40,710 bases of DNA from Polaromonas sp. (GCA_025352405.1 JANXTM010000279.1:1-40710), one strand, 5' to 3'. Counted from the stretch's first letter, positions 18,631 to 27,899 are shown. Program-made: numbers and translations. The notes: generated by a model not told the origin, from the letters alone.

Positions 18631-21000
18631 CTATTGCACAAACCCCATGCCCCGCGCTTCTCGTACTTCGGGCTTGATGCGGTGCTCGGCCTCTAGCTGG
18701 CTCATGAACTCATCGGCCGTCAACGTAACCGCCAGGATGTCGATCTGGCGTTTGACGGCGGCAAAGTCGCCAGGACATATGTGCACCAGTTTGGCCAGCC
18801 GCGTGCCCAGCTCCCCTGTCAACAAGGCGGCGTCACCGGCCAGCGCTTCGATGGTGAACATCGCCGCGCGCTGCGGGTTGGTCAACGGCATGAACTTGAT
18901 CTTGAAGGTGAAGCGCCGCAACGCCGCCTGGTCAAGGCTTTCTAGCAGATTGGTGGTGCAGATAAAGATGCCGTTGTGGCGCTCCATGCCCTGCAGCATT
19001 TCATTGACCTCGGTGACTTCGTAGGTGCGCTGTGCACCGCGCCTGTCCTGCAAAAAACTGTCGGCTTCGTCGAGCAGCAGAACGGCTTTTTCTAGTTCGG
19101 CTTCCTTGAACATGGCGGCCATGTTTTGCTCAGTCTCGCCGACGTACTTGCTCATCAGATCACTTGCCTGCTTGATGATGAGGGGCAAGTCCAGTGCAGA
19201 CGCAATATGCTCGACGAGCGCGGTTTTTCCGGTGCCGGGTGGGCCGTAAAAACACAGGGCGCCGTGCCCCCGGTTTTTAAGGGCATCCACGATGCGCGGC
19301 ACTTCAAAACGGGATTCGACGTTGAGCATGGCCAGGTTGTAGGTGGTCGCGCTGAGCCGGCCTTTGACGCCCGCTTTGTTGCCCAGGGCCATATCAGCGT
19401 TTTTGAGCTGGCGCTCGATCAGGGACTCCATCAGCGCTGGCCTGCCACCAGCCAACATCGCCTTGAGGCCGTTAGCATCAACCTGCGCGTCCATGGCGTC
19501 TTCAGGCGCACTGGCCAGCTGCGCAAAACGCACCGCGGTGCGAATTTGCGCAGGCGTCAGCCCCTTGCGCGCGGCAAGTTTGGCCACAAAGGCATCACTG
19601 ACCTGAACACCTTCTAGCGTCTTGCGCACTACCCCCTCACGTGCACCGGGTGGCGGCGAACGCAGCTCAAGGTGGTAGGCAAAACGGCGGCGGAAAGCCG
19701 GGTCAATTTGCTCGATGCGATTGGTCACCCACAGCGTGGGCACGGTGTTGGACTCCAGAATCTGGTTAACCCAGGCCTTGCCATTGACCGACATGCTGAC
19801 CGGTACCGACAACTGGTCAGACCGCGCCATCAGCTGGGCGGCCTCACTGGAAATCGGCGGAAACACGTCTTCGACTTCATCAAACAGCAGGGCCGAATGC
19901 GTGCTGCCCTTCAAAAAAACCTGCGCAATCTGCAGTGACCGGTAGCGGTCCCGCCCGCTCAGCGAGTTGCCTTCCCGGTCCGCGTATTCGACTTCAAACA
20001 GGTCCAGCCCGGCGGCCTTTGCCACGACCTTGGCCAGCTCGGTTTTACCTGTGCCCGGAGGGCCGTAGAGCAGCACATTGACGCCCTGCGCTCTGCCAGC
20101 GACGGCATGGCGGAGCAAGGACACCAGCACGTCGGTGTCTTCGCCAACAAACGCGAAATCGGCCAGCCCCAGGCTGCTGCGGGCGGCAGGCCGGGTGAAC
20201 ACCGCCATCAACTCGCTGGTGTCACGGTACTCGCGCATCAGCACCGGTGGCAGTTTTTCGCTGACCTTCATCAGATCAGCCAGGTCGGTGATGTTGTGCT
20301 CGGAGATCAGGTTTTCAACCATGCCGATGCGCTCCAGCCGTGAACCGGCACGCAGGGCTTCAGCCACCTCGGGTGCCTTGACGCCCGCCACGTCTGCAAT
20401 TGCGGCATAGGCTTCAGGCGCGTTGTTGACCTTGAACTCGACCAGCAATGAACGCAGGTCACGCTGGTAACGCGCCAGCGTGCCGTAGAGCAGCAGCGCC
20501 CGTTCGGCCCGGTTCAGTTGCAGCAGGTTGGCCAGTGCGTCGATGTTTTTTTCGACCAGCGTGGACTGCTTTTTAAGGGCGTGGGTGAGCCACTCGCCAG
20601 TGGCACTGAGCAGCGACAGCAAATCCTTGGGTTGGTCCTTGGCGTGCTCATCAAGGTAGAAAAACAGCGTGCCTTCTTCATACGGTCCGCGCCAGGTGCC
20701 GTGACGAGTCATGTACTCGGCATCGCTCAAGGCCTCATGACCGCGCCAGAACTCGTTGTCCTTGCAGCGGCGCCCCAGGAACTCACGCAGCCTCTGGAGA
20801 ATAGGCACTGGCCAGACCAAGTGCCGGCCCGACAGCGACATGAGGCTGTTGAGGTCGCGCCGCACATTGAACTTGGCGCCCTGGCGCGCCGCCAGGTTCA
20901 GAACAAAATGCGAGCACATCAGGTCCAGCACCGGGGCTTCTTTCAGGCCGGGAGAAAGCAGCCATTGCGGCTGGTCGTTGAAGGAACGCTTGGCTTTCAT
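18631..21000 (-). CDS. Two-domain AAA-type ATPase, function unknown
   Basis: A 789-residue cytoplasmic protein with two AAA modules. Module one has Walker A YGPPGTGKTELAKV (about 313-326) and Walker B SALLFDEVEDVFPP (about 370-383). Module two has YGPPGTGKTALVEH (about 585-598) and AVLLLDEADSFLQD (about 640-653), each followed by an arginine-containing RRF motif. The second module has the aromatic pore-like KYVGETEQNM region as in FtsH/Cdc48-like proteins. The N-terminal 280 residues are unlike any domain I can name. A role in unfolding or remodelling proteins is a class-level inference. The start is ATG 21000 with GGAGG four bases upstream; a TTG at 21003 would be too close to it. It is divergent from ilvA. 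Confidence 0.85.
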   Translation of the reverse strand: MKAKRSFNDQPQWLLSPGLKEAPVLDLMCSHFVLNLAARQGAKFNVRRDLNSLMSLSGRHLVWPVPILQRLREFLGRRCKDNEFWRGHEALSDAEYMTRHGTWRGPYEEGTLFFYLDEHAKDQPKDLLSLLSATGEWLTHALKKQSTLVEKNIDALANLLQLNRAERALLLYGTLARYQRDLRSLLVEFKVNNAPEAYAAIADVAGVKAPEVAEALRAGSRLERIGMVENLISEHNITDLADLMKVSEKLPPVLMREYRDTSELMAVFTRPAARSSLGLADFAFVGEDTDVLVSLLRHAVAGRAQGVNVLLYGPPGTGKTELAKVVAKAAGLDLFEVEYADREGNSLSGRDRYRSLQIAQVFLKGSTHSALLFDEVEDVFPPISSEAAQLMARSDQLSVPVSMSVNGKAWVNQILESNTVPTLWVTNRIEQIDPAFRRRFAYHLELRSPPPGAREGVVRKTLEGVQVSDAFVAKLAARKGLTPAQIRTAVRFAQLASAPEDAMDAQVDANGLKAMLAGGRPALMESLIERQLKNADMALGNKAGVKGRLSATTYNLAMLNVESRFEVPRIVDALKNRGHGALCFYGPPGTGKTALVEHIASALDLPLIIKQASDLMSKYVGETEQNMAAMFKEAELEKAVLLLDEADSFLQDRRGAQRTYEVTEVNEMLQGMERHNGIFICTTNLLESLDQAALRRFTFKIKFMPLTNPQRAAMFTIEALAGDAALLTGELGTRLAKLVHICPGDFAAVKRQIDILAVTLTADEFMSQLEAEHRIKPEVREARGMGFVQ

Positions 21001-21205
21001 CAAACCTCCGGTTTGCGCATAACCTGGACAAACAATGCGATATTCAGATCGTCACCATAACGCAGCTTGACGCATCATGGAAGACGCTACTGCAGCACGC
21101 TTATATGCAACATGCACCGCCGCCCGCTCATAATCCATCAGATCTGCAAGGGCACACGGCGTCTGGCAAGTGACCCGGCTCCCGTCAAGGACATCAAGGA
21201 TTTTC

Positions 21206-22408
21206 ATGCTCAGCCTGACCGACATTCAACAAGCCGCGCTGCGCCTGAACGGCCACCTGCTCGACACGCCGTGCGTGGCGTCGCGTACCCTGTCCCAAGT
21301 TACCGGCGCGGAGATTTTTTTGAAGTTTGAGAATCTGCAATACACCGCGTCGTTTAAGGAGCGCGGGGCATGCAACAAATTGTCACAGTTGTCACCTGAG
21401 GAACGCCAGCGCGGCGTGATCGCTATGAGCGCAGGCAACCACGCCCAGGGCGTCGCCTATCATGCGCAGCGTTTGGGCATACGCGCTGTCATTGTGATGC
21501 CGCGCTTCACACCCGGCGTAAAAATTGAACGTACACGCGGGTTTGGGGCGGAAGTGGTATTGCACGGCGACACGCTGGATGCGTCACGTACCCACGCCCT
21601 GCAGATGGCCCACGCGCAGGGCCTGGTATTTGTGCACCCCTATGACGACGAAGCCATTGTGGCGGGCCAGGGCACAGTCGGGCTGGAAATGCTGCAGGCC
21701 GTGCCAGAGCTGGACACGCTGGTGATCGCCGTCGGCGGCGGCGGCCTGATTGCCGGGATTGCCACAGCAGCCAAGGCGATCAAACCAGGCATTGAAATCG
21801 TGGGCGTGCAAACCTCGCGCTTTCCGGGCATGGTCAACGCAATCAAAGGCACGCACCACCCGCAGGGTACCAGTACGATTGCCGACGGCATTGCAGTGGG
21901 CACACCCGGCGTGATTGCCACGGCCATCATCCGGACACTTGTCGACGACATGCTGCTGGTCGACGAGGGCGATATTGAGCAGGCCATGGTGATGCTGCTA
22001 GAGATTGAGAAAACACTGGTCGAAGGCGCAGGCGCAGCCGGTCTGGCGGCGCTGCTCAAGTATCCGGCGCGTTTTGCGAGCAAAAAAGTTGGGCTGGTGC
22101 TGTGCGGCGGCAATATTGACCCTCTGCTGCTGGCAGCCATCATTGAGCGCGGCATGGTGCGTGCAGGGCGGCTGGCACGCATCACCGTCAGCGTGCGCGA
22201 TGTGCCCGGCTCACTGGCAAAAATCACGGCGACGGTGGCTGAAGCCGGTGCCAATATTGACGAGGTGCACCACCAGCGCGCGTTCACCATGCTCTCGGTC
22301 CAGAACGTTGAGATTGAGCTGGTAATTCAAACACGGGGCCGGGCACATATCCAGCAGGTGATCGCGGCGCTGAAAGACGCTGGGTTTGAGGCCTCTGAGC
22401 AGCACTGA
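21206..22408 (+). CDS. ilvA: Threonine ammonia-lyase (PLP-dependent, single ACT domain)
   Basis: Converts L-threonine to 2-oxobutanoate and ammonia, feeding isoleucine synthesis or catabolism. 400 residues. The PLP lysine is in ASFKERGACNKL (Lys about residue 51), and the cofactor phosphate loop is GGGGLIAGIA (about 177-186). The last 80 residues (LARITVSVRDVPGSLAKI, GANIDEVHH) form one ACT domain, as in the medium-length enzymes; the biosynthetic E. coli IlvA has two ACT-like domains and is about 510 long. ATG 21206 has AAGGA five bases upstream. It may equally be called a TdcB-like catabolic enzyme; which role it plays cannot be read from sequence. Confidence 0.9.
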   Translation: MLSLTDIQQAALRLNGHLLDTPCVASRTLSQVTGAEIFLKFENLQYTASFKERGACNKLSQLSPEERQRGVIAMSAGNHAQGVAYHAQRLGIRAVIVMPRFTPGVKIERTRGFGAEVVLHGDTLDASRTHALQMAHAQGLVFVHPYDDEAIVAGQGTVGLEMLQAVPELDTLVIAVGGGGLIAGIATAAKAIKPGIEIVGVQTSRFPGMVNAIKGTHHPQGTSTIADGIAVGTPGVIATAIIRTLVDDMLLVDEGDIEQAMVMLLEIEKTLVEGAGAAGLAALLKYPARFASKKVGLVLCGGNIDPLLLAAIIERGMVRAGRLARITVSVRDVPGSLAKITATVAEAGANIDEVHHQRAFTMLSVQNVEIELVIQTRGRAHIQQVIAALKDAGFEASEQH

Positions 22409-22431
22409 TGCGCGGGCCTATTTTGCCAGCT

Positions 22432-23019
22432 TTAACGCAGGTGCTTGCTTATTTTTGCGGCGAACAGCTGCGTGATGCTGACCCCGCGCCGTCCGGGTAC
22501 CAGCTCAAAGGATTCGCCGGCACGCAGAGTGCCGGGCCGGACCACCGAGAGATAAAATCCGCAAAAACCACTTTGCGCCATCAGCTTTGACGCGCGCGCA
22601 AAACCCATGACAGCGTTGAACTTGTAGCAGGGCTCACGCGGCAATGTAACCTTGAGTTCGCAGTTGGCAAACCTTAGGACATCGCCGGCCCACACATCGC
22701 TCTCGAGAAGGCCTTGCAAGGTGAGGTTTTCACCCAGACCACCATACGGCAAGCGGTCATCGAATGGGCAGACGCCCGCCTCGACACGAGCGTTTTTCCA
22801 GAACGCATAGTGCTCGGAGGGATAGGCGTAAACCGCTTTTTCAAGCCCCCCATGCACCGACAAATCGGCCTGCTCATCGCCCAGCAAGCCCAGCGGCATG
22901 ACAGCCACATCCCCCGATACCGGCTGTTTGCCAAACGCAGTCAGCACCGAACGCTCACCCATCTTCACGCGTCGGCAAGTTGCCGTCTGAATTGAAACCA
23001 GTGCAGCTGAGCCAGTCAT
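22432..23019 (-). CDS. MOSC domain protein
   Basis: A 195-residue MOSC (MoCo sulfurase C-terminal) protein of the YiiM type. Motifs are LLGDEQADLSVHGGLEKAVY (about 45-65), GENLTLQGL (about 97-105) and the conserved cysteine in LPREPCYKF (about 133-138). MOSC proteins handle sulfur or molybdenum-cofactor-bound metal; some reduce N-hydroxylated bases. ATG 23019 follows an excellent GGGGAGG site. It converges on ilvA with a gap of 23 bases. Confidence 0.88.
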   Translation of the reverse strand: MTGSAALVSIQTATCRRVKMGERSVLTAFGKQPVSGDVAVMPLGLLGDEQADLSVHGGLEKAVYAYPSEHYAFWKNARVEAGVCPFDDRLPYGGLGENLTLQGLLESDVWAGDVLRFANCELKVTLPREPCYKFNAVMGFARASKLMAQSGFCGFYLSVVRPGTLRAGESFELVPGRRGVSITQLFAAKISKHLR

Positions 23020-23153
23020 TCGCGCCTCCCCTTTTACAAAGCCTGTTGCCTCAAATCCGTTGTCAGTCTAATCAAGTTGGATCTTCCGCGGGGCAGGTTG
23101 GCGCGCCGGGACTGTAAAATCAAGGAAGTATTCGCATAATTTCAGGAGTTTTT

Positions 23154-23318
23154 ATGTCCCAACCCGCTGCCCACACCCCCGCTAATCATGTCAACCCCGA
23201 AACCGGCCAGGAGATCGACGCGGTTGAATCGATTGCACATGTGGCGCCACTTGTGCTGCCCCTGGTTGGCGGCGTACTGATGTTTTTGCTAGCCTTTATT
23301 GCCGTTTACATGGCCTGA
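23154..23318 (+). CDS. 54-residue single-span membrane peptide
   Basis: A small gene with a strong ribosome site (CAGGAG, five bases before ATG 23154). The peptide starts MSQPAAHTPANHVN, has an acidic amphipathic middle (ETGQEIDAVESIAHV), and ends with one hydrophobic helix of about 22 residues (APLVLPLVGGVLMFLLAFIA). The stop is TGA 23316-23318. The composition and layout look like a real membrane peptide, and a TAAAAT box lies upstream at about 23115. The family is not recognised by me. It could modulate a membrane complex, which is speculative. Confidence 0.6.
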   Translation: MSQPAAHTPANHVNPETGQEIDAVESIAHVAPLVLPLVGGVLMFLLAFIAVYMA

Positions 23319-23402
23319 AGCACGCCCTCACGGGCACGGCAAAACATGTATTGCCCAGCACTGGACAACGCATAAGCAATGCCACGGGGCAAGTCTTTAA
23401 AT

Positions 23403-23424
23403 CCCGCTTCTTGCGGGTTTTTTT
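23403..23424 (+). terminator. Rho-independent terminator
   Basis: CCCGC-ttctt-GCGGG followed by seven T. It lies 84 bases after the 54-residue ORF and 320 bases before pckG, and probably ends transcripts from the small gene. Confidence 0.85.
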
Positions 23425-23490
23425 ACGCCTGAAAGCTTTTTTTCAACGCCTCCGAATCTGCCAGCACTGCAATATGTAGCGCATAACCTC

Positions 23491-23531
23491 ATGCAAGTTT
23501 TGCATATCTTTTACCTGTAACTGTCAGGTAA
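23491..23531. promoter_or_regulatory. Palindrome cluster upstream of pckG
   Basis: Two perfect dyads lie 5 bases apart: ATGCAA-gtt-TTGCAT (23491-23505) and TTACCTG-N7-CAGGTAA (23511-23531). The second also holds a direct repeat GTAACTG (23517-23523 and 23528-23534) with an 11-base period, about one helical turn. They sit about 210-250 bases before the pckG start in a 425-base gene-free stretch (23319-23743). The only other strong signal in that stretch is the terminator at 23403. Confidence 0.5.
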
Positions 23532-23743
23532 CTGGTCGCCGAAGTTCTTAGAATGAGTTCCTAATCAGCGCCTGCGGCACAAAAAATATTGCACACACTG
23601 TTTTTTGTCATCGCGCTGTAGCAAACGCCCTGTCTACAAGCGCAGCGTCCGGCACAAGCGCCCTTCCGACAATCGCCCATCACAACAATGTATTGCAGCC
23701 GGGGCGGTTATCGAAAAGACGTTTTTTAACTTTGGAGTATTCG

Positions 23744-25594
23744 ATGAACCATCCCGCCATGCAGGGGCTCACGCTCAACACCCCCAGCTATGTCAAAAAC
23801 GCGCGGCTGATTGCCTGGGTCGCCGACATGGTGGCTTTGTGCAAGCCCGACACCGTTTATTGGTGCGACGGTAGCCAGGCCGAATACCAGCGCCTGTGCC
23901 AACAGCTGGTTGACGCCGGCACCTTCAAAAAACTCAACGAGGCCAAGCGCCCGAACAGCTTTCTGGCGCAAAGCGACCCCACCGACGTTGCACGTGTTGA
24001 AGACCGAACCTATATTTGCGCCGCCAAAAAAGAAGATGCCGGCCCGACCAACAACTGGATGGCCCCGGCCGACATGCGCAGCACCCTGCAGCCGCTGTTT
24101 GATGGCTGCATGGCAGGCCGCACCATGTATGTTGTGCCTTTCAGCATGGGCCCATTGGGCTCGCCAATTGCGCACATCGGCATCGAGTTGTCGGATAGTC
24201 CGTATGTGGCTGTCAACATGAAAATCATGACGCGCATGGGCAAACCGGTGTTTGACGTGCTCGGTGTTGAGGGCGAGTTTGTGCCTTGCGTGCACACCGT
24301 AGGCGCACCGCTGGCCGCTGGCCAAAAAGATGTGAAGTGGCCTTGCAACAAGACTAAGTACATCGTGCATTACCCGGAGACCCGCGAAATCTGGTCGTAT
24401 GGTTCCGGCTACGGCGGCAATGCGCTGCTTGGCAAAAAGTGCTTTGCGCTGCGCATCGCCTCGAACATGGGCCGCGACGAGGGCTGGCTGGCCGAGCACA
24501 TGCTGATTCTGGGTGTAACCAACCCGCAGGGCAAAAAATACCACGTGGCAGCAGCCTTCCCGAGCGCTTGCGGTAAAACCAACTTTGCCATGCTCATCCC
24601 GCCAGCCGGTTTTGACGGCTGGAAAGTCACCACCATCGGTGACGACATTGCGTGGATCAAGCCCGCAGCCGACGGCAAGCTGTACGCCATCAATCCTGAA
24701 GCGGGTTATTTTGGTGTCGCCCCCGGCACCAACACCCTGACCAACCCCAACTGCATGGCCAGTATTGAGCACGACACGATCTTTACCAACGTTGCCCTGA
24801 CGGACGACGGTGACGTGTGGTGGGAAGGCATGGGTGAGGCTCCGGCGCACGCGATCGACTGGCAGGGCAACGATTGGACGCCGCAAATTGCCAAGGAAAC
24901 CGGCGCCAAGGCAGCCCACCCCAACGCCCGCTTCACGGTGGCCGCTACCAACAACCCGGCGCTTGACCCCGCCTGGGATGACCCCAAGGGTGTCGCCATC
25001 GACGCTTTCATGTTCGGCGGTCGCCGCTCCACCACTGTGCCCCTGGTAACAGAAGCGCGCAACTGGGTCGAAGGCGTGTACATGGCTGCCACCATGGGTT
25101 CAGAGACCACCGCGGCTGCCACTGGCCAGGCTGGCGTGGTGCGGCGTGACCCGTTTGCCATGCTGCCGTTTGCCGGCTACAACATGAGCGACTACTTTCA
25201 GCATTGGCTCAACATGGGCGAGAAGCTCACCACCACTGGTGCCACGCTGCCGAAGATCTACACCACGAACTGGTTCCGCAAGGGGGACGACGGCAAGTTT
25301 GTCTGGCCTGGCTACGGTGAAAACATGCGCGTATTGAAGTGGATGATTGACCGCATCGAAGGCAGCGGTAAAGGTACGGAGCACATCACCGGGGTGAGCC
25401 CGAGCTACGAAGACCTGAACTGGACCGGTCTGGATTTCAGTGCCGAGCAGTTCAAAACCGTCACCAGCATGGACAAAGCGGCCTGGCTTAAAGAGCTGGA
25501 ACTGCACACTGAGTTATTCCAGCAGCTGGCCCATCATTTGCCCAAAGAACTCGGTGAGACCAAAGCCGCGTTTGAAAAGCGGCTGGCAGCCTGA
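23744..25594 (+). CDS. pckG: Phosphoenolpyruvate carboxykinase (GTP)
   Basis: Catalyses oxaloacetate + GTP to phosphoenolpyruvate + GDP + CO2, the entry step to gluconeogenesis. 616 residues, a normal length for the GTP-dependent family. The P-loop with the reactive cysteine is [13 protein letters not shown] (about 271-283), and the metal-binding GDDIAWIK follows at about 301. [19 protein letters not shown] and the guanine-binding region [24 protein letters not shown] are also family signatures. The start is ATG 23744 with GGAG eight bases upstream; an earlier in-frame ATG at 23693 adds 17 unrelated residues. A strong terminator follows. The long leader suggests regulated expression. Confidence 0.97.
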   Translation: MNHPAMQGLTLNTPSYVKNARLIAWVADMVALCKPDTVYWCDGSQAEYQRLCQQLVDAGTFKKLNEAKRPNSFLAQSDPTDVARVEDRTYICAAKKEDAGPTNNWMAPADMRSTLQPLFDGCMAGRTMYVVPFSMGPLGSPIAHIGIELSDSPYVAVNMKIMTRMGKPVFDVLGVEGEFVPCVHTVGAPLAAGQKDVKWPCNKTKYIVHYPETREIWSYGSGYGGNALLGKKCFALRIASNMGRDEGWLAEHMLILGVTNPQGKKYHVAAAFPSACGKTNFAMLIPPAGFDGWKVTTIGDDIAWIKPAADGKLYAINPEAGYFGVAPGTNTLTNPNCMASIEHDTIFTNVALTDDGDVWWEGMGEAPAHAIDWQGNDWTPQIAKETGAKAAHPNARFTVAATNNPALDPAWDDPKGVAIDAFMFGGRRSTTVPLVTEARNWVEGVYMAATMGSETTAAATGQAGVVRRDPFAMLPFAGYNMSDYFQHWLNMGEKLTTTGATLPKIYTTNWFRKGDDGKFVWPGYGENMRVLKWMIDRIEGSGKGTEHITGVSPSYEDLNWTGLDFSAEQFKTVTSMDKAAWLKELELHTELFQQLAHHLPKELGETKAAFEKRLAA

Positions 25595-25632
25595 ACCAGC
25601 GCCTTCGGCAGTTCGCGCCGAGTTGAGCCGCG

Positions 25633-25662
25633 AAAAAGCCACCTCAAGGGTGGCTTTTTTAT
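25633..25662 (+). terminator. Rho-independent terminator of pckG
   Basis: AAAAAGCCACC pairs with GGTGGCTTTTT around a five-base loop, followed by T-rich sequence. It lies 39 bases after the pckG stop. The A-rich 5' arm could also let it serve the converging small membrane gene. Confidence 0.9.
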
Positions 25663-25694
25663 TTTGCTTACGATTAGTTGGAAGGCAGTCGGCC

Positions 25695-26120
25695 TTACAG
25701 CGTCTGCTCCCTGCGCAAGATGGCATGTTGCAAATCCGCCATGACCCTCGAATCAACCTTGGCCATGGCCCAAAGACGCTCGTCAGCGCGGGCTTCGGCC
25801 AGTCTGCGCGACCAGCCGTCCAAGCCAGCTTTGATGCGTGCTGCGAGCTGACGTGTGGTGTTGGCAAAAATGGCCAACGCTGCAAAAGCCACCGCCCACA
25901 GCCCGACCCACATCACCAGCAGATGACCTTCAGCAAGGCTGTCCATGACCTGGTAAGCCACCACCATCAAGGCAGCTGCGATCGCCGACAACAGCAGCTT
26001 GGCAAGGCCGCGCGAGCCGGAAAACCCATGTCGAAAGTGCTGCGCGGCTTCAATAGCCGACTCAACACGGGCAACGCCTGGGTGCTTTGTGGAGTATTCA
26101 AGATGTACGAAGCTGGTCAT
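25695..26120 (-). CDS. Small two-helix membrane protein
   Basis: A 141-residue protein of unknown family. The first 40 residues are soluble; two hydrophobic helices follow (LLLSAIAAALMVVAYQV, about 42-60, and LLVMWVGLWAVAFAALAIFA, about 67-87). The tail is charged and helical (QLAARIKAGLDGWSRRLAEA, DERLWAMAKVDSRVMADLQ). The start ATG 26120 has AGGA eight bases upstream. It converges on pckG and is divergent from a LysR gene, so it may be that regulator's target. I have no function to offer. Confidence 0.7.
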   Translation of the reverse strand: MTSFVHLEYSTKHPGVARVESAIEAAQHFRHGFSGSRGLAKLLLSAIAAALMVVAYQVMDSLAEGHLLVMWVGLWAVAFAALAIFANTTRQLAARIKAGLDGWSRRLAEARADERLWAMAKVDSRVMADLQHAILRREQTL

Positions 26121-26233
26121 GACAATTTTCCTTTAACTTTTAAAACAAGGTGTTCTGCAAATAATTGCTGGACGGTAGGATATTAGGGTTAATACTAATG
26201 TTATTCAACTTTATATTTATGATGTTGGCTATT

Positions 26234-26243
26234 CACAATTGTG
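26234..26243. promoter_or_regulatory. Palindrome in the divergent LysR promoter region
   Basis: CACAATTGTG, with flanking ATT and AT/AAT, lies 10 bases before the putative LysR start in a notably A+T-rich 130-base region. It has the T-N11-A shape of LysR sites (ATTCACAATTGTGATAAT). Autoregulation is a guess. Confidence 0.4.
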
Positions 26244-26253
26244 ATAATAGTTT

Positions 26254-27231
26254 GTGTACAACAAGAAAGACTGTGTGCAATCGCCTAATTTCCGCACCCT
26301 AGACCTGAACCTGCTTCGCGTTTTTGACGAGGTCATGGCCGAGCGCAGCCTGACGCGGGCCGCGCGCAACCTGTCGCTCACCCAGCCCGCCGTCAGCAAT
26401 GCCCTGCGCCGGCTGCGTGAAACACTGGGCGACGAGCTTGTCAAGCGCAGTGGTCAGGGCATGGCTCCCACGCCCCGGGCGCTTGCCCTCTGGCCCACCG
26501 TACGCGACGCGCTGCAGCAGTTGCAGGCGTCACTCAATCCCAGCGAATTTGACCCTGCCCTGGCCACCTCCACGTTTGTGCTGGCCATGGCTGACGCCAC
26601 AGCCGCAGAACTGATGCCCGGGCTCATCGACATCCTTGAGCACGAGGCACCCGGCGTGTCCATGCGCGTGGTGCCGCTGACTACACGGGACCCGCGCCGC
26701 CTGCTCGACGAAGAAGTCGCCGACCTGGCGGTAGGCCATTTCCCGCCGGTGCTGACTGATCTGACGGCGCGCGCGCAAAGCGGCGAAGCCGTGGCTTTTT
26801 CGCACCTGCGCCTGTACGACGGCGAATACGTCTGCGTGATGCGCAACGGTCACCCTCTGGCCAATGGCCCCTTCACGCTGAATCGGTTTTGTGCAGCGCG
26901 CCATATGCTGGTGAGCTTTTCCGGACGGCCCTTCGGATTTATTGATGAGTCGCTGGCCTCGCTTGGTCGCGTGCGCCAGGTGGTTGTCACTGTGAACCAG
27001 TTTTTTACAGCCGGCTGGTTGGTGGCCAATACCAACCTCCTCACAGTGCTGCCGCGTCACTTTGTCAGCGTGACCGGTCTTGCCGGCCAGCTATTGCTGC
27101 GGCCCCTGCCATTTGACGTCTCCCCTGTGCATGTCGATGCGCTATGGCACAGGCGCTCGCAGCACCGCAGCGCGCATGTGTGGCTGCGTCAGGCGGTAGC
27201 GCGCGCTGCCGGCAAGGCTTTTGTTGACTGA
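26254..27231 (+). CDS. LysR-type transcriptional regulator
   Basis: A 325-residue LysR protein. The N-terminal winged HTH (about 20-80) has LTRAARNLSLTQPAVSNALRRL and LGDELVKRSGQGMAPTPRAL. The effector domain has a LeuO/NahR-like opening (STFVLAMADATAAELMPGLI). The start is uncertain: GTG 26254 gives 325 residues, while GTG 26275 also fits; neither has a strong ribosome site. It is transcribed away from the small membrane gene at 25695-26120. The inducer is unknown; the pckG neighbourhood gives only a weak hint at carbon metabolism. Confidence 0.9.
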   Translation: MYNKKDCVQSPNFRTLDLNLLRVFDEVMAERSLTRAARNLSLTQPAVSNALRRLRETLGDELVKRSGQGMAPTPRALALWPTVRDALQQLQASLNPSEFDPALATSTFVLAMADATAAELMPGLIDILEHEAPGVSMRVVPLTTRDPRRLLDEEVADLAVGHFPPVLTDLTARAQSGEAVAFSHLRLYDGEYVCVMRNGHPLANGPFTLNRFCAARHMLVSFSGRPFGFIDESLASLGRVRQVVVTVNQFFTAGWLVANTNLLTVLPRHFVSVTGLAGQLLLRPLPFDVSPVHVDALWHRRSQHRSAHVWLRQAVARAAGKAFVD

Positions 27232-27273
27232 TACCCGTGAATGGTACGTAAAATCGGGTTGAGAGGCATATTT

Positions 27274-27305
27274 TACGGGGACTATTTGCTATGTATTTTA
27301 TAGCA
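27274..27305 (+). repeat. Dispersed hairpin repeat, copy 3
   Basis: TACGGGGACTATTTGCTATG followed by TATTTTATAGCA; the hairpin TGCTAT-N7-ATAGCA occupies 27287-27305. It matches the right half of copy 1 (CGGGGACTACTTGCTATTT) at nearly every base. It lies between the LysR stop and the converging 57-residue gene. The left half is degenerate (27250-27273). Confidence 0.7.
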
Positions 27306-27386
27306 TTTAGAATTTTTCATTTGCGACCAGTTGGGCCTGCGCTGGAAAAAATCGTCAGCTGCGAGTCGACCCGCCGGGTTCGTTAG

Positions 27387-27560
27387 TTAGCGAACCACGC
27401 GCAGGTAAGCAGCGGCAGCGCTGCGCAGCTCGGCAGCCTGGTAGGGGTGGCTGCCGGCAAGGGCCACGGCGCGTTCCATCAGGTTTTGGGCCACGTCGTA
27501 TGCGGGCTCGGCGCGGCTGGTCTGGACCAAACGTACGATTTTGGAAAGGATGCGTTTCAT
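27387..27560 (-). CDS. 57-residue conserved-looking small protein
   Basis: The peptide MKRILSKIVRLVQTSRAEPA begins with a basic amphipathic helix. It continues with a helical, Ala-rich body (NLMERAVALAGSHPYQAAEL) and a basic end (YLRVVR). ATG 27560 follows GGTGG at about nine bases. There is no signal peptide. It resembles small stress- or membrane-associated proteins of Burkholderiales in style only; no family is assigned. An upstream palindrome (27601-27623) could be its operator. Confidence 0.5.
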   Translation of the reverse strand: MKRILSKIVRLVQTSRAEPAYDVAQNLMERAVALAGSHPYQAAELRSAAAAYLRVVR

Positions 27561-27600
27561 ATCAAAAGCCACCGCACAAACGGTGAAAAATTACGACAAC

Positions 27601-27623
27601 CTAGAAATAAGGGTTTTCCCTAG
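27601..27623. promoter_or_regulatory. Palindromic motif in a gene-free stretch
   Basis: CTAG...AGGGTTTTCCCT...AG: an AGGG-tttt-CCCT dyad (27610-27621) framed by CTAG at both ends. It lies 41-63 bases before the 57-residue gene. A further hairpin, CATGCG-caaaa-CGCATG, lies at 27663-27679. The rest of 27561-27899 shows no convincing gene. Confidence 0.35.
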
Positions 27624-27899
27624 TTTTACAAGTCTACTCTTGGTCGTTTCGCCCTATTTTTTCATGCGCAAAACGCATGGTTTATGAATCTGCAAGCATG
27701 GCAAACTTTCCACCAACAGATGAATGGTTGCAAGGCGCTATGCTTGTGAAATGTTTATCCTTCCGTGTGCCATCCCGTCGCCCGCTGCCAAGACCATGCC
27801 AGGAAAGCTGTCAAGCGTCAGTACAGGTGAGCCTCGCGATGCAAGTGCTGCTGAAGGCAACACAACACGCTCAGAGCAGCCCGTGACGTTTTAGCATTC

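Noticed and set aside
23726..24919. 397-codon minus-strand frame
   Set aside because: It lies opposite the conserved half of pckG and shows no recognisable motif.
27677..27886. 69-codon plus-strand frame before the metallophosphoesterase
   Set aside because: Weak start, irregular composition and no ribosome site; treated as noncoding.
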